Origin: Candidatus Alistipes excrementipullorum
GTDB taxonomy: Bacteria; Bacteroidota; Bacteroidia; Bacteroidales; Rikenellaceae
Direction: 5' to 3'
Length of the DNA: 6,947 nucleotides
Assembly (NCBI GenBank): GCA_019113665.1
Contig: DXGW01000062.1
Location: 1-6,947 of the forward strand
Shown: positions 6,487 to 6,947 of the stretch, in pieces
How positions within the stretch are numbered: position 1 is the stretch's first letter
Layout: every line of letters starts with the position of its first letter
Position numbers and translations under genes: made by a program
The notes under the pieces: model-generated
The model's database searches: none
The model's input: only the letters and a program-made list of their open reading frames with translations
What the model was told of the DNA's origin: nothing

Positions 6487-6849
6487 ATGAATATAGTAAT
6501 GTATGGAATCCCCTAAGGACAGGCGCGCCGCACGGCAGAACGCTACGGGTTGACTTTGTGCCGTTCGTTCGACAATGCAGCCGATGAGAACTATCTGCTG
6601 CTCCAGCACAAACTCGTAACCGAAGAGGAGCAGTTGGACTTCTTCTCACGCATGATGCAACATGAACATACGATCGACGCCGTCATCGTCATGCACGCCG
6701 ATTCGTTAAGTACGGTCCATTACAGCTCGCAGCCGGGCAAGTTCTTCTCCGTAAATGGCGACGCCGAAAATGAGGAGAAGCTCGACGAGGAGATATCCGG
6801 CATTATCGAGACAAGCCTCGGACATCTCTGCGCACACGAAGGGATATAA
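6487..6849 (+). pseudogene. Small unrecognised ORF broken by an in-frame TAA at codon 10
   Basis: I do not recognise the family. A reading frame starts at ATG 6487 with MNIVMYGIP, meets TAA at 6514-6516, and then stays open in the same frame to TAA at 6847-6849, giving 120 codons including the internal stop. The downstream part reads GQARRTAERYGLTLC and continues with IDAVIVMHADS (a beta-strand-like segment) and an acidic helix (ENEEKLDEEISGIIE). The ATG lies behind an A-rich stretch (CAAAAAAGCACAGATT), which looks like a normal start region for this organism. If the internal stop is real, translation could restart only at TTG 6550 or 6556, or at much later ATGs; from 6550 a 99-residue protein would result. 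The first residues MNIVMYGIP resemble the opening strand and turn of P-loop kinases, but no GxGKG motif follows, so I do not claim a kinase. CAA or AAA are the simplest ancestors of the TAA. No transmembrane segment or signal peptide is seen. Confidence 0.45.
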
Positions 6850-6947
6850 TACCCTATCATTACTGTTTCGCAAGCACTAAATACGATTTTTACCGTTATT
6901 TTTTTGCGAACGGCACCATATCCGCACAATCAATTCCGAAAACTTGT

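Noticed and set aside
6867..6910. Inverted repeat TTCGCAA / TTGCGAA after the last ORF as a terminator
   Set aside because: The arms are only 7 bp, the loop is about 30 bases, and the T-run lies before the second arm instead of after it.
1..6947. Reassignment of TGA or TAA as sense codons
   Set aside because: tyrS and the folB tail end naturally in TAA and the esterase ends in TGA at normal family length, and no other internal stop occurs in tyrS, dnaX, the esterase or the transporter.

Overview
This window looks like an ordinary chromosomal segment of a Bacteroidota bacterium. A fairly GC-rich member of Bacteroidales such as Alistipes/Rikenellaceae is my best guess. The reasons are the absence of Shine-Dalgarno sequences before the start codons, matches to the Bacteroidota promoter pattern TAnnTTTG with an upstream TTG/TTTG, frequent ATA and CGG codons, and the type of NSS transporter, TyrS and DnaX present. 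The genus is inference only. I see no mobile element, CRISPR array, phage gene, or defence or biosynthetic cluster, and no new multi-gene system.

Left part, minus strand. The 5' 405 codons of a sodium:neurotransmitter-symporter family transporter run off the left edge (1-1217), with a plausible promoter at 1302-1333. The 312-base gap between this gene and the end of the folB remnant also holds a hairpin terminator (1470-1504). I see nothing convincing in its middle part (1334-1469).

Central part, minus strand. dnaX (5024-3219), tyrS (3172-1883) and folB (1883-1530) lie head to tail and are probably co-transcribed. They serve replication (clamp-loader subunit), translation (tyrosyl-tRNA synthetase) and folate synthesis (dihydroneopterin aldolase). 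The dnaX-tyrS gap is 46 nt, and tyrS and folB overlap by one base as TAATG. Two details stand out. First, dnaX carries ten consecutive A residues exactly where its conserved AAA+/domain III part ends, and a one-base slip there leads directly to TGA, a likely way to make a short gamma-type product. Second, folB is interrupted by an in-frame TGA just before the segment that holds its catalytic lysine, while the remaining 22 codons and the natural stop are intact.

Right part, plus strand. A tRNA-Leu(CAG) gene (5237-5317) has its own promoter and a strong terminator. It is followed by a secreted alpha/beta-hydrolase esterase (5563-6372) with a complete Ser-Asp-His triad. Next is an unrecognised small reading frame of about 120 codons (6487-6849), broken by an in-frame TAA at codon 10. 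The last 98 bases are AT-rich and show no gene that I can support.

The points most worth a second look are the dnaX slippage site and the two single-base premature stops. Each stop could come from one C-to-T change on its coding strand. They may reflect real gene decay, leaky readthrough or consensus error, and the sequence alone cannot decide between these.
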